DNA of 14,068 bases from Pseudomonas sp. (GCF_030147005.1 NZ_JASLAW010000073.1:1-14068); one strand, 5' to 3'. Counted from the stretch's first letter, positions 1 through 7,034 are shown. Notes: generated by a model from the sequence alone, not told the origin. A program made the numbers and translations.

Positions 1-48
1 CGACTGGCTGCAGAACGGACCGGTCGAACACCCGACCGTCGATCCCGG
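1..48. other. Left edge, unassigned short stretch
   Basis: Both strands can be read without a stop here. One plus frame gives DWLQNGPVEHPTVDPG and one minus frame gives GIDGRVFDRSVLQPV, both with GC-rich third positions. Either could be the tail or body of a gene lying outside the window, but 48 bases are too few to decide and I recognise neither peptide. The plus frame stays open through the adjacent REP repeat and into antisense rlmF, so its openness is not evidence of coding. Confidence 0.2.
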
Positions 49-139
49 CAGCGGGAGCAAGCTCCCGCTGGAGTGCGTAGCGCTCCCCAGGATTCTGGAG
101 CCGCTGCGTAGCCCAGCGGGAGCAAGCTCCCTCGCCACA
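49..139. repeat. REPIN-type repeat downstream of rlmF
   Basis: Two inverted REP-like palindromes sit about 45 bp apart. The left one (49-70) is CAGCGGGAGC-AA-GCTCCCGCTG, a perfect 10-bp inverted repeat. The right one (114-139) reads on the minus strand TGTGGCGAGGGAGCTTGCTC and onward, the common fluorescent-pseudomonad REP core. The sequence between them (GAGTGCGTAGCGCTCC and GGAGCCGCTGCGTAGC) carries the usual TACGCAGC-type segment. The left end lacks the TGTGGCGAG tail, so the element looks degenerate on that side. It lies 5-95 bp past the rlmF stop codon, where it could also form the 3' end structure of that transcript; no T-tract terminator is visible. Confidence 0.75.
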
Positions 140-143
140 ACGA

Positions 144-1160
144 TTATCGGGCCCAGCGCTGGCGCCACATCTGCTGTTCGTTCTTGGTCTGGAAGGTCCA
201 GGCGACGAACCGGCTTTGCTTTTGTCCCTGGGACATTTCCACCACCTGGCTTTCCAGCACGCCGGCTTTTTTCAGCGCGGTCTGGATCGCGGGCAGGTTG
301 GAGGCTTTCGACACCAGGGTGCTGAACCACAATACCTTGTGGGCAAAATGCGCGCTCTCGGCGATCAGCTGCGTCACGAAACGCGCTTCGCCGCCTTCAC
401 ACCACAATTCCGCCGATTGGCCACCGAAGTTGAGTACCGGCAGCTTGCGTTTCGGATCTGCCTTGCCCAAGGCGCGCCACTTGCGCTCGCTGCCCTTGGT
501 GGCTTCGTCCATGGACGCATGGAACGGGGGGTTGCACATGGTCAGGTCAAAGCGCTCGGCAGGCTCCAACAGGCCCAGCAGGATGTGCTTGGGATTGGGT
601 TGCTGGCGCAGCTGGATGACCTTGCTCAGGTCGTTGGATTGCACGATGGCCTTGGCGGCGGCTACGGCGGTTGGGTCGACCTCCGAGCCGAGGAAGTTCC
701 AGCGGTACTCCATATAGCCAATCAGCGGGTAGACGCAGTTGGCGCCCATGCCGATGTCCAGCACCTTGACGATGGAGCCGCGCGGGATCTTGCCATCGTT
801 GACGCTGGCCAGCAGGTCGGCGAGAAAGTGCACATAGTCGGCACGCCCCGGCACCGGCGGGCATAGGTAGTCGGCCGGGATATCCCAATGCTGGATGCCG
901 TAGAACGACTTGAGCAACGCCCGGTTGAACACCCGCACCGCGTCCGGGCTGGCGAAGTCGATGCTCTCCTTGCCATAGGGGTTGATGATCACGAATTGCG
1001 CCAGTTCCGGCGTCGTCTTGATCAACGCCGGGAAGTCGTAACGGCCCGTGTGGCGGTTGCGCGGGTGCAGGGTGGCCTCTTTGCGCGGTACCACGGGCTT
1101 GGCCGGGGTAGCGGTTTTAGACTGCTTGCGTGGAGGTTTGGGCGTAGTGGGGGCGGTCAT
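144..1160 (-). CDS. rlmF: 23S rRNA (adenine(1618)-N(6))-methyltransferase RlmF
   Basis: SAM-dependent methyltransferase that makes m6A1618 in 23S rRNA in the cytoplasm. The 338-residue product shows a class I SAM-binding motif D135-IGMG-ANC-VYPLIG and the catalytic N6-adenine signature NPPF at 210-213 (followed by HAS). Also present are the family blocks LHPRNRHTGRYDF near residue 31, LCPPVPGRADY, LNFGGQSAELWCEGGE and QGQKQSRF near the C-terminus, all shared with E. coli RlmF. The first 28 or so residues form a Pro/Lys/Thr-rich tail absent from the shorter E. coli protein. The ATG at 1158-1160 has no convincing Shine-Dalgarno sequence. The gene stands alone downstream of the valS terminator and a REPIN, so it probably has its own promoter within 1161-1225. 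The best pair I found there is TTGACC with GACAAT at 20-bp spacing, which is weak. Confidence 0.96.
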   Translation of the reverse strand: MTAPTTPKPPRKQSKTATPAKPVVPRKEATLHPRNRHTGRYDFPALIKTTPELAQFVIINPYGKESIDFASPDAVRVFNRALLKSFYGIQHWDIPADYLCPPVPGRADYVHFLADLLASVNDGKIPRGSIVKVLDIGMGANCVYPLIGYMEYRWNFLGSEVDPTAVAAAKAIVQSNDLSKVIQLRQQPNPKHILLGLLEPAERFDLTMCNPPFHASMDEATKGSERKWRALGKADPKRKLPVLNFGGQSAELWCEGGEARFVTQLIAESAHFAHKVLWFSTLVSKASNLPAIQTALKKAGVLESQVVEMSQGQKQSRFVAWTFQTKNEQQMWRQRWAR

Positions 1161-1225
1161 GTTGATTCTGGGTTTGGCTCAAAGTGGCGAGCATTGTCAC
1201 ACATCTTGGACCCCACCCGGTCAAA

Positions 1226-1314
1226 TGTGGGAGCGGGCTTGCTCGCGAGAGCGCTGTGCCAGTCACGGACGCTGTATCCGATACACCGCTTTGGCGAGCA
1301 AGCCCGCTCCCACA
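1226..1314. repeat. REPIN between rlmF and valS
   Basis: An 89-bp element bounded by a perfect 21-nt inverted repeat, beginning TGTGGGAGCGGGCTTGCTCG at 1226-1246 and mirrored at 1294-1314. Each arm is itself the imperfect palindrome of a Pseudomonas REP (GAGCGGGCTTGCTC), and the whole can fold into one long hairpin. This is the standard REP-doublet form. It lies 65 bp upstream of the rlmF start and just past the valS terminator, outside both coding regions. Such elements are moved in trans by a REP-associated tyrosine transposase (RAYT); none is encoded in this window. Confidence 0.88.
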
Positions 1315-1353
1315 CTGACTGCGTTGCCAGCAAGAAATTGGGAATCTCCAAGC

Positions 1354-1382
1354 AAAAAAAGAGACCCGAAGGTCTCTTTTTT
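1354..1382 (-). terminator. Rho-independent terminator of valS (cUUCGg loop)
   Basis: On the minus strand an A-run is followed by GAGACC-TTCG-GGTCTC and then TTTTTTT. The six-bp stem (1361-1366 with 1371-1376) is closed by C(UUCG)G, the extra-stable RNA tetraloop. The outer A and T tracts can extend the stem. It starts about 16 bp past the valS stop codon and is correctly oriented for it. The loop reads CGAA on the plus strand, so the tetraloop argues for minus-strand use. Confidence 0.93.
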
Positions 1383-1397
1383 CACACGGCTTGCCCC

Positions 1398-4244
1398 TTA
1401 CAGGCTGGAAATCCGCGCATGTTGCTCCGCCAGCTTGCCCAGGGCCTGTTCCGCCTCGGCCAACTTGGCGCGTTCTTTGTCGATCACTTCCGCCGGCGCC
1501 TTGTCGACGAACGCCGCGTTGGACAGCTTGCCGCCCACGCGCTGCACTTCGCCTTGCAGGCGCGCCATTTCCTTGTCGAGTCGGGCCAGTTCAGCGCCTT
1601 TATCGATCAGGCCGGCCATCGGCACCAGCACTTCCATATCGCCGACCAACGCGGTGGCGGACAGCGGTGCTTCTGCGTCGTCGGCCAATACGGTAATCGA
1701 CTCCAGCTTCGCCAGCTTCTTGAGCAGCGCATCGTTCTCGCTGAGGCGACGCTGATCTTCGGCACTGGCGTTCTTGACGAACACGGCCAGCGGCTTGCCC
1801 GGACCGATGTTCATCTCGGCGCGGATATTGCGCGTGCCGAGCATCAGGGTCTTGAGCCATTCGATATCGCGTTCGGCGGCCTCATCGATACGTGCTTCAT
1901 TGGCCACCGGCCAAGGTTGCAGCATGATGGTCTTGCCTTCGACACCGGCCAGCGGTGCCAGGCGCTGCCAGATTTCTTCGGTGATGAACGGCATGAACGG
2001 ATGCGCCAGGCGCAGCGCCACTTCCAGCACGCGCACCAGGGTGCGACGGGTACCGCGCTGGCGTTCGACCGGCGCGTTTTCATCCCACAGCACAGGCTTG
2101 GACAGTTCCAGGTACCAGTCGCAATACTGGTTCCAGATGAACTCGTACAGGGCCTGCGCGGCCAGGTCGAAACGGAACTGGTCGAGCTGGCGGGTCACTT
2201 CGGCTTCGGTGCGCTGCAGCTGCGAAATGATCCAGCGGTCTGCCAGGGACAGTTCGAAGGCTTCGCCGTTCTGGCCGCAGTCTTCGCCCTTATCCAGCAC
2301 GTAGCGTGCGGCGTTCCAGATTTTGTTGCAGAAGTTGCGATAGCCTTCGACGCGGCCCATGTCGAACTTGATGTCGCGGCCGGTGGAGGCCAGCGAGCAG
2401 AAGGTGAAGCGCAGGGCGTCGGTGCCGTAGCTGGCGATGCCGTCGGCGAATTCGTCGCGGGTTTGCTTCTCGATCTTTTTCGCCAGTTTCGGCTGCATCA
2501 GGCCCGAGGTGCGTTTCTGCACCAGGGTTTCCAGGTCGATGCCGTCGATGATGTCCAGCGGGTCCAGGACGTTGCCCTTGGACTTGGACATCTTCTGACC
2601 CTGGCCGTCACGCACCAGGCCGTGCACGTATACGGTCTTGAACGGCACCTGGGGGGTGCCGTCTTCGTTCTTCACCAGATGCATGGTGAGCATGATCATC
2701 CGGGCAACCCAGAAGAAAATGATATCGAAGCCGGTGACCAGCACGTCGGTGGAGTGGAATTTCTTCAGGAATTCGGTCTGCTGCGGCCAGCCCAGGGTGG
2801 AGAACGTCCACAGGCCGGAGCTGAACCAGGTGTCCAGAACGTCGTTGTCCTGTTGCAGCGCGATGTCGGCGCCGAGGTTGTGCTTGGCACGCACTTCGGC
2901 TTCGTCGCGGCCTACGTAGACCTTGCCCGACTCGTCGTACCAGGCTGGAATACGATGGCCCCACCACAGCTGACGGCTGATGCACCAGTCCTGGATGTCA
3001 CGCATCCACGAGAAGTACATGTTTTCGTACTGCTTGGGCACGAACTGGATACGGCCATCTTCAACGGCGGCAATCGCCGGCTCGGCCAGCGGCTTGGTGG
3101 ACACGTACCACTGGTCGGTCAGCCACGGCTCGATGACGGTGCCGGAGCGGTCGCCCTTGGGCACTTTCAGGCCGTGGTCGTCCACGCTCACCAGCAAACC
3201 GGCGGCGTCGAAGGCGGCAACGATTTGCTTGCGCGCTTCGAAACGGTCGAGGCCGGCGTATTCGGCCGGGATCTTGCCGTCGACGCTGTCGTTCAGCGTG
3301 CCGTCCAGGTTGAACACCTGGCAGGCCGACAATACGGCGGCATTCTTGTCGAAGATGTTGAGCAGCGGCAGGTTGTGGCGCTTGCCGACTTCGTAGTCGT
3401 TGAAATCGTGAGCCGGGGTGATTTTCACGCAGCCGGTGCCGAATTCAGGGTCGCAGTAGTCGTCCGCGATGATCGGAATGCGGCGGCCGACCAATGGCAG
3501 CTCGACGAACTTGCCGATCAGCGCCTGATAGCGCTCGTCGTTCGGGTTAACTGCAACGGCGGCGTCGCCGAGCATGGTTTCCGGACGGGTGGTGGCGACG
3601 ATCAGGTAGTCGTTGCCTTCAGCGGTCTTGGCGCCGTCAGCCAGCGGATACTTGAGGTTCCACAGGAAGCCTTTCTCGTCGTGGTTTTCCACTTCAAGGT
3701 CGGAAATCGCCGTGTGCAGCTTGGTGTCCCAGTTGACCAGGCGCTTGCCGCGGTAGATCAGGCCGTCTTCATGCAGGCGCACGAAGGCTTCTTTCACCGC
3801 CTCCGACAGGCCGTCGTCCATGGTGAAGCGTTCACGGCTCCAGTCCACGGAAGAACCCAGGCGACGGATCTGACGGCTGATATTGCCGCCGGACTGGTCT
3901 TTCCATTCCCAGATTTTCTCCAGGAATTTCTCGCGACCCAGGTCGTGACGGTTCTGGCCGGTGGCTTCCAGTTGGCGTTCCACCAACATTTGGGTGGCGA
4001 TACCGGCGTGGTCGGTACCCGGTTGCCACAGGGTGTTACGGCCCTGCATGCGACGGAAGCGGATCAACGCATCCATGATCGCATTGTTGAAGCCATGGCC
4101 CATGTGCAGGCTGCCAGTGACGTTCGGCGGCGGGATCATGATGGTGTACGAGTCGCCCGCACCTTGTGGGGCGAAATAGTTCTCGGACTCCCAGGTGTTG
4201 TACCAGGAAGTTTCGATAGCGTGGGGCTGGTAGGTCTTATCCAT
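1398..4244 (-). CDS. valS: Valyl-tRNA synthetase
   Basis: Class Ia aminoacyl-tRNA synthetase that charges tRNA-Val and edits mischarged threonine. The start MDKTYQPHAIETSWY at 4242-4244 gives 948 residues, the usual length in Pseudomonas. An in-frame ATG 24 nt upstream (4268) has no SD-like sequence before it, whereas AGGG lies 11 nt before the chosen ATG. The order is: HIGH-type motif HMGH at 47-50 within PPPNVTGSLHMGHG; GTDHAGIATQ; the CP1 editing region (about 200-350); KMSKS at 551-555; the anticodon-binding helical domain (about 670-830); and the ValS-specific C-terminal coiled coil (about 882-945, rich in Glu, Lys, Leu and Ala heptads). It is the last gene of the pepA-holC-x-valS series and ends at a strong terminator. 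A REPIN and about 100 bp separate it from the gene before it. A TATACT-like -10 (4288-4293, minus) without a good -35 is the only promoter hint there. Confidence 0.98.
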   Translation of the reverse strand: MDKTYQPHAIETSWYNTWESENYFAPQGAGDSYTIMIPPPNVTGSLHMGHGFNNAIMDALIRFRRMQGRNTLWQPGTDHAGIATQMLVERQLEATGQNRHDLGREKFLEKIWEWKDQSGGNISRQIRRLGSSVDWSRERFTMDDGLSEAVKEAFVRLHEDGLIYRGKRLVNWDTKLHTAISDLEVENHDEKGFLWNLKYPLADGAKTAEGNDYLIVATTRPETMLGDAAVAVNPNDERYQALIGKFVELPLVGRRIPIIADDYCDPEFGTGCVKITPAHDFNDYEVGKRHNLPLLNIFDKNAAVLSACQVFNLDGTLNDSVDGKIPAEYAGLDRFEARKQIVAAFDAAGLLVSVDDHGLKVPKGDRSGTVIEPWLTDQWYVSTKPLAEPAIAAVEDGRIQFVPKQYENMYFSWMRDIQDWCISRQLWWGHRIPAWYDESGKVYVGRDEAEVRAKHNLGADIALQQDNDVLDTWFSSGLWTFSTLGWPQQTEFLKKFHSTDVLVTGFDIIFFWVARMIMLTMHLVKNEDGTPQVPFKTVYVHGLVRDGQGQKMSKSKGNVLDPLDIIDGIDLETLVQKRTSGLMQPKLAKKIEKQTRDEFADGIASYGTDALRFTFCSLASTGRDIKFDMGRVEGYRNFCNKIWNAARYVLDKGEDCGQNGEAFELSLADRWIISQLQRTEAEVTRQLDQFRFDLAAQALYEFIWNQYCDWYLELSKPVLWDENAPVERQRGTRRTLVRVLEVALRLAHPFMPFITEEIWQRLAPLAGVEGKTIMLQPWPVANEARIDEAAERDIEWLKTLMLGTRNIRAEMNIGPGKPLAVFVKNASAEDQRRLSENDALLKKLAKLESITVLADDAEAPLSATALVGDMEVLVPMAGLIDKGAELARLDKEMARLQGEVQRVGGKLSNAAFVDKAPAEVIDKERAKLAEAEQALGKLAEQHARISSL

Positions 4245-4349
4245 GCGCGGCGGGACCCTAGTTGGCATTTATTCAGGAAAGCCGGCAAGTATAACGGGGG
4301 ATAGGGCGCAGGGCGAGGCGAAGACAGGCTTGAGTGTATGGAGGATAAA

Positions 4350-4438
4350 TGTGAGAGCGGGCTTGCTCGTGAAAGCGCTGGGTCAGTCACACCAACCAGG
4401 TCTGACAGACCGCTTTCGCGAGCAAGCCCGCTCCCACA
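4350..4438. repeat. REPIN between the holC-adjacent gene and valS
   Basis: An 89-bp inverted REP doublet of the same type and length as the one at 1226-1314. The left arm starts TGTGAGAGCGGGCTTGCTCG and the right arm, read on the minus strand, starts TGTGGGAGCGGGCTTGCTCG. The 28-nt arms differ at two positions. The element begins 18 nt past the stop codon of the small gene at 4457-4834 and ends about 105 bp before valS. It therefore lies in what is normally one transcript and would form a long hairpin in a holC-valS mRNA. Confidence 0.88.
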
Positions 4439-4456
4439 GGGGGATCAGTGCCCGAT

Positions 4457-4834
4457 TCAGTTTTGGTACTGGCTGAGCAACCGCTCCATTCGCGCATCCA
4501 ACCGACGCTTGATCTCGGTTTCGATATGCGGAGCAAAGTCGTCGATCACGTCCTGCATGATCAATTGCGCGGCGGCGCGCAGTTCGTTGTCCAGGTGCAG
4601 CAGCAAGGCGTCGGGGGCTTTTTCTGCGGCGGGCGCGGGCTCTGCCGCCACCGGCTGCGTTGCAGCAGGCTTGTTGCCGACCATGTCGAACAACAGCGGA
4701 ATCTGTACCTCGCCCTCGACCGATTCGGTCAACAGCGGCGGTTGCAAGTCATCATCACCCAGCAACTGACGGATCGACTCGAGGTCGTCCAGCAGGTGGT
4801 CGTCTTTTTTCATCGGGTTGGGCGTGTCCATCAT
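4457..4834 (-). CDS. Conserved small acidic protein of unknown function (holC-valS neighbour)
   Basis: A 125-residue protein, MMDTPNPMKKDDHLLDD..., that I recognise only as a conserved neighbour of holC in pseudomonads, not as a characterised family. It has three parts: an acidic leucine-rich N-terminal segment (about 8-52, with DDLESIRQLLGDDDL and IPLLFDMVG); an Ala/Pro/Glu-rich probable linker (about 53-75); and a C-terminal amphipathic helical segment (about 76-125, LRAAAQLIMQDVIDDFAPHI then a basic ERLLSQ-type end). There is no signal peptide or membrane segment. It starts 4 nt after the holC stop, so it is probably co-translated; either of the two consecutive ATGs (4834 or 4831) may be used, and the SD is weak (GAGTAG). 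A chi partner or replication accessory role is only a guess from position. The polymerase III psi subunit is a different protein. Confidence 0.85.
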   Translation of the reverse strand: MMDTPNPMKKDDHLLDDLESIRQLLGDDDLQPPLLTESVEGEVQIPLLFDMVGNKPAATQPVAAEPAPAAEKAPDALLLHLDNELRAAAQLIMQDVIDDFAPHIETEIKRRLDARMERLLSQYQN

Positions 4835-4838
4835 CTAC

Positions 4839-5267
4839 TCAAAGTCGTTGTAGCCGGTGATCCTGCAGAGGATAGCCCTGTTCGCGGTAGAAACGGAAAC
4901 TCTCCCGCGCGGCCTGACGAATAGCCGGATCTTCCACCACCACCTCCGCCACACGGGCGAATGACTTGGCGAAGGCCGGTACTTTCAGGTCGAGGTTGAC
5001 CAGCAGGTCGTGGTGATCGCCGCAACTGTCGCCCAAGCCCAGCACTATCAAGCTGTCGGGTTCTGATTCGGCGGGGCCGTGGGGCACGAAGCTTTCGCCC
5101 TTGAAGCGCCACAGGCGGGCATCGAGGTCCTCGCGTTGCGCGGCATCGCTGCAGTGCAGGTAAATGCGATGGCCCATGCGCCAGGCTTTTTCGGTGAGCT
5201 TGCAGGCAAAGTCCAGGCGCGCGGACGGGTCGGCGCTGGGCAATATATAGAAATCGACTTGGGTCAT
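4839..5267 (-). CDS. holC: DNA polymerase III subunit chi
   Basis: Chi is part of the clamp-loader accessory pair of the replicative polymerase and binds the C-terminal tail of single-strand binding protein. The 142-residue product begins MTQVDFYILPSADPSARLDF and carries the family blocks CKLTEKAWRMGHRIYLHCSD, LDARLWRFKGESFVPHG, and FRFYREQGYPLQDHRL at the C-terminus. Length and sequence fit Pseudomonas HolC. The ATG at 5265-5267 is set by an AGGAA five nt upstream (5273-5277 on the plus strand). A much longer open frame continues upstream to 5414, but it passes through a REP element and is not coding. A perfect hairpin lies immediately before the SD. The gene is downstream of pepA and 4 nt upstream of the next gene. 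Confidence 0.97.
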   Translation of the reverse strand: MTQVDFYILPSADPSARLDFACKLTEKAWRMGHRIYLHCSDAAQREDLDARLWRFKGESFVPHGPAESEPDSLIVLGLGDSCGDHHDLLVNLDLKVPAFAKSFARVAEVVVEDPAIRQAARESFRFYREQGYPLQDHRLQRL

Positions 5268-5281
5268 TGCGGTTCCTGAGA

Positions 5282-5307
5282 CCGGGACGGCGTGAAAACC
5301 GTCCCGG
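5282..5307 (-). promoter_or_regulatory. Perfect hairpin just upstream of the holC ribosome-binding site
   Basis: On the minus strand CCGGGACGG-TTTTCACG-CCGTCCCGG forms a 9-bp, almost all-GC stem with an 8-nt loop. It ends 4 nt before the AGGAA and 14 nt before the holC ATG. No T-tract follows it on the minus strand (TCTCAGG follows), so it is not a normal intrinsic terminator. On the plus strand it is followed by AATTT only. It may set an mRNA 5' end, act as a stabiliser, or modulate holC initiation; the sequence does not tell which. Confidence 0.6.
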
Positions 5308-5311
5308 AATT

Positions 5312-5428
5312 TGTAGGCGCGAGCTTGCTGTGGCGAGGGCGCTTGCTCCCGTTGACTGCGCAGCAGTCTCCGGCTTTCGCACCCCAGCGCAAGCAAGCTT
5401 GCTCGCCACAGCAAGCTCGCTCCCTACA
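5312..5428. repeat. Nested (double) REPIN between pepA and holC
   Basis: A 117-bp composite. The outer arms are TGTAGGCGCGAGCTTGC (5312-5328) and GCAAGCTCGCTCCCTACA (5411-5428), the TAGG..GCGAGCTTGC type of REP. Inside them lies a second REPIN (5329-5410) with arms TGTGGCGAGGGCGCTTGCTC and, read on the minus strand, TGTGGCGAGCAAGCTTGCTTG. Arm to arm, the first 26 or so nt match apart from a small length and base difference after TGTAGG. Two REP types are therefore fused in mirror order. The element starts 3 bp past the pepA stop codon. Confidence 0.8.
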
Positions 5429-5431
5429 GGG

Positions 5432-6922
5432 TTAGGCTTTGGCGCGATCGAGCAGGTATTGGGTCAGCAGCGGTACCGGGCGACCAGTGGCGCCTTTGTC
5501 CTTGCCGCCGCTGGTCCAGGCGGTGCCGGCGATGTCCAGGTGCGCCCAGTTGAAGTTCTTGGCGAAACGCGACAGGAAGCATGCTGCGGTGATGGTGCCG
5601 GCTTTCGGACCACCGATGTTGGCGATGTCGGCGAACGGGCTGTCCAGTTGCTCCTGGTACTCATCGAACAGCGGCAGTTGCCAGGCGCGGTCGTCGGCGG
5701 CCTTGCCGGCGCTGAGCAGTTGCTCGATCAACTCGTCGTTATTGCCCAGCAGGCCCGAGGTGTGGGCGCCCAGGGCAACCACGCAGGCACCGGTCAGGGT
5801 GGCGATGTCGATCACCGCTTGCGGTTTGAAGCGTTCGGCGTAGGTCAGCGCGTCACACAGCACCAGGCGGCCTTCGGCGTCGGTGTTGAGGATTTCCACG
5901 GTCTGGCCGCTCATGGTCGTGACGATATCGCCCGGGCGGGCAGCGCCACCGCTCGGCATGTTCTCGGCGCAGGCCAGGATGCACACCAGGTTGACCGGCA
6001 GCTTGAGTTCCAGCACGGCGCGCAGGGTGCCGAACACGCTGGCGGCGCCGCCCATGTCGTACTTCATCTCATCCATGCCGGCGCCCGGCTTGAGGCTGAT
6101 GCCGCCGGTGTCGAAGGTGATGCCTTTGCCGACCAGAACGTAAGGCTTCTCGGACTTCTTGCCGCCGTTGTATTGCATCACGATCAGGCGTGGCGGCTGG
6201 TCGCTGCCCTGGCCCACGGCATAGAACGAGCCCATGCCCAGTTCCTTGATCTTTTTCTCGTCCAGCACTTCGACCTTGAGGCCCTTGAACTCTTTGCCCA
6301 GCGCCTTGGCTTGCTCGCCCAGGTAGGTTGGGTGGCAGATGTTCGGCGGCAGGTTGCCCAGGTCGCGGGTGAACGACATGCCATTGGCGATTGCCGTTGC
6401 GTGCGTCACGGCGCGCTCGACTTCAGCCTGGGCGGCCTTGATGGTCAGCAGCGTGATTTTCTTCAGCGCGCGGGGTTCGGCTTTCTGGCTCTTGAACTGG
6501 TCGAACACGTAGCCGCCGTCCAACAGGCTTTCGGCCAGCAGGCGGGTCTTGCCGTAGCTGTCACGGCCCTTGATGACGATTTCATCGAGTGCCAGTGCCG
6601 CGTCGCCGCCGCCCAGGCCTTTAAGCGTGGTGAGGATGGTGCTGATGATCTTGCGGAACGGACGGTCGCCCAGTTCGTCGTCTTTGCCCACGCCCACCAG
6701 CAATACGCGCTCAGCCTTGAGGTTCGGCAGGCTCTGCAGCAGCAGGCTCTGGCCGACTTTGCCCGCCAGGTCGCCGCGCTTGAGTACGGCGCTGATGGCG
6801 CCGCCGCTCAGTTCATCCAGTTGCTTGGCGGCGACGCCGAGTTTGCGGCCTTCGCCGACAGCGACCACGAGGGTGGCGGTTTTCAACGTTTCGGGGCTAA
6901 CGCTTTTTACAACCAATTCCAT
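5432..6922 (-). CDS. pepA: Leucyl (cytosol) aminopeptidase, M17 family
   Basis: Hexameric, two-metal aminopeptidase of the cytoplasm that removes N-terminal residues from peptides; family members can also bind DNA as regulators. The start MELVVKSVSPETLKT at 6922 gives 496 residues, the Pseudomonas length. AAGGGA seven nt upstream supports it over the more distal open frame, which reaches 7120. The N-terminal regulatory domain is about 1-160. The catalytic domain follows, with K266 and D271 in KGITFDTGGISLKPG, D289 in KYDMGGAA, and the M17 signature NTDAEGRL at 346-353 (D348, E350, R352). The metal and catalytic positions match E. coli PepA shifted by four residues. It is divergent from lptF and probably heads the holC-valS series, although a nested REPIN begins 3 bp after its stop. 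I found no clear promoter; the leader can form two competing hairpins. Confidence 0.98.
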   Translation of the reverse strand: MELVVKSVSPETLKTATLVVAVGEGRKLGVAAKQLDELSGGAISAVLKRGDLAGKVGQSLLLQSLPNLKAERVLLVGVGKDDELGDRPFRKIISTILTTLKGLGGGDAALALDEIVIKGRDSYGKTRLLAESLLDGGYVFDQFKSQKAEPRALKKITLLTIKAAQAEVERAVTHATAIANGMSFTRDLGNLPPNICHPTYLGEQAKALGKEFKGLKVEVLDEKKIKELGMGSFYAVGQGSDQPPRLIVMQYNGGKKSEKPYVLVGKGITFDTGGISLKPGAGMDEMKYDMGGAASVFGTLRAVLELKLPVNLVCILACAENMPSGGAARPGDIVTTMSGQTVEILNTDAEGRLVLCDALTYAERFKPQAVIDIATLTGACVVALGAHTSGLLGNNDELIEQLLSAGKAADDRAWQLPLFDEYQEQLDSPFADIANIGGPKAGTITAACFLSRFAKNFNWAHLDIAGTAWTSGGKDKGATGRPVPLLTQYLLDRAKA

Positions 6923-6929
6923 TTTCGGG

Positions 6930-6935
6930 TCCCTT
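6930..6935 (-). promoter_or_regulatory. pepA Shine-Dalgarno sequence
   Basis: AAGGGA on the minus strand, seven nt before the ATG at 6922. It decides the start in favour of MELVV and against the longer open frame beginning at 7120. Confidence 0.8.
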
Positions 6936-6948
6936 ATAAAGGTCGGTG

Positions 6949-6982
6949 AGCCTGGCATGTGTACCCAGGCTTTAAAGCTTGG
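6949..6982 (-). promoter_or_regulatory. Two mutually exclusive hairpins in the pepA leader
   Basis: On the minus strand the segment GCCTGG can pair upstream with CCAAGC, forming the dyad CCAAGCTTTAAAGCCTGG (6982-6965, one mismatched pair). It can instead pair downstream, where AGCCTGG (6971-6965) and CCAGGCT (6955-6949) form a perfect 7-bp stem with a 9-nt loop. The two cannot coexist. The leader sits 14-47 nt before the pepA SD. Whether transcription starts far enough upstream to include both is not known. Confidence 0.4.
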
Positions 6983-7034
6983 CAGCGTTGTAAACCGCCA
7001 GCGACAAAGGCCGCAGTTTGAACCTCGCAGGCGA

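Noticed and set aside
888..4304. Plus-strand open frame of 1138 codons, the longest in the window
   Set aside because: It runs antisense across valS and rlmF. Its product is rich in His, Gln, Val, Arg and Gly with no recognisable domain, the usual antisense shadow of GC-rich coding DNA. It also crosses a REPIN and the valS terminator.
4831..5414. Longer or alternative minus-strand frames over holC (192 and 191 codons)
   Set aside because: The 191-codon frame extends HolC upstream through the hairpin and REPIN with no SD at its start. The 192-codon frame is out of frame with HolC.
1226..5428. Regularly spaced repeats as a CRISPR array
   Set aside because: The repeats are inverted REP doublets kilobases apart between genes, with no direct-repeat/spacer pattern and no cas genes.
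5267..6949. Plus-strand open frame of 560 codons opposite pepA
   Set aside because: Antisense shadow of pepA that begins in the holC start region and runs through a REP element; its composition is not protein-like.
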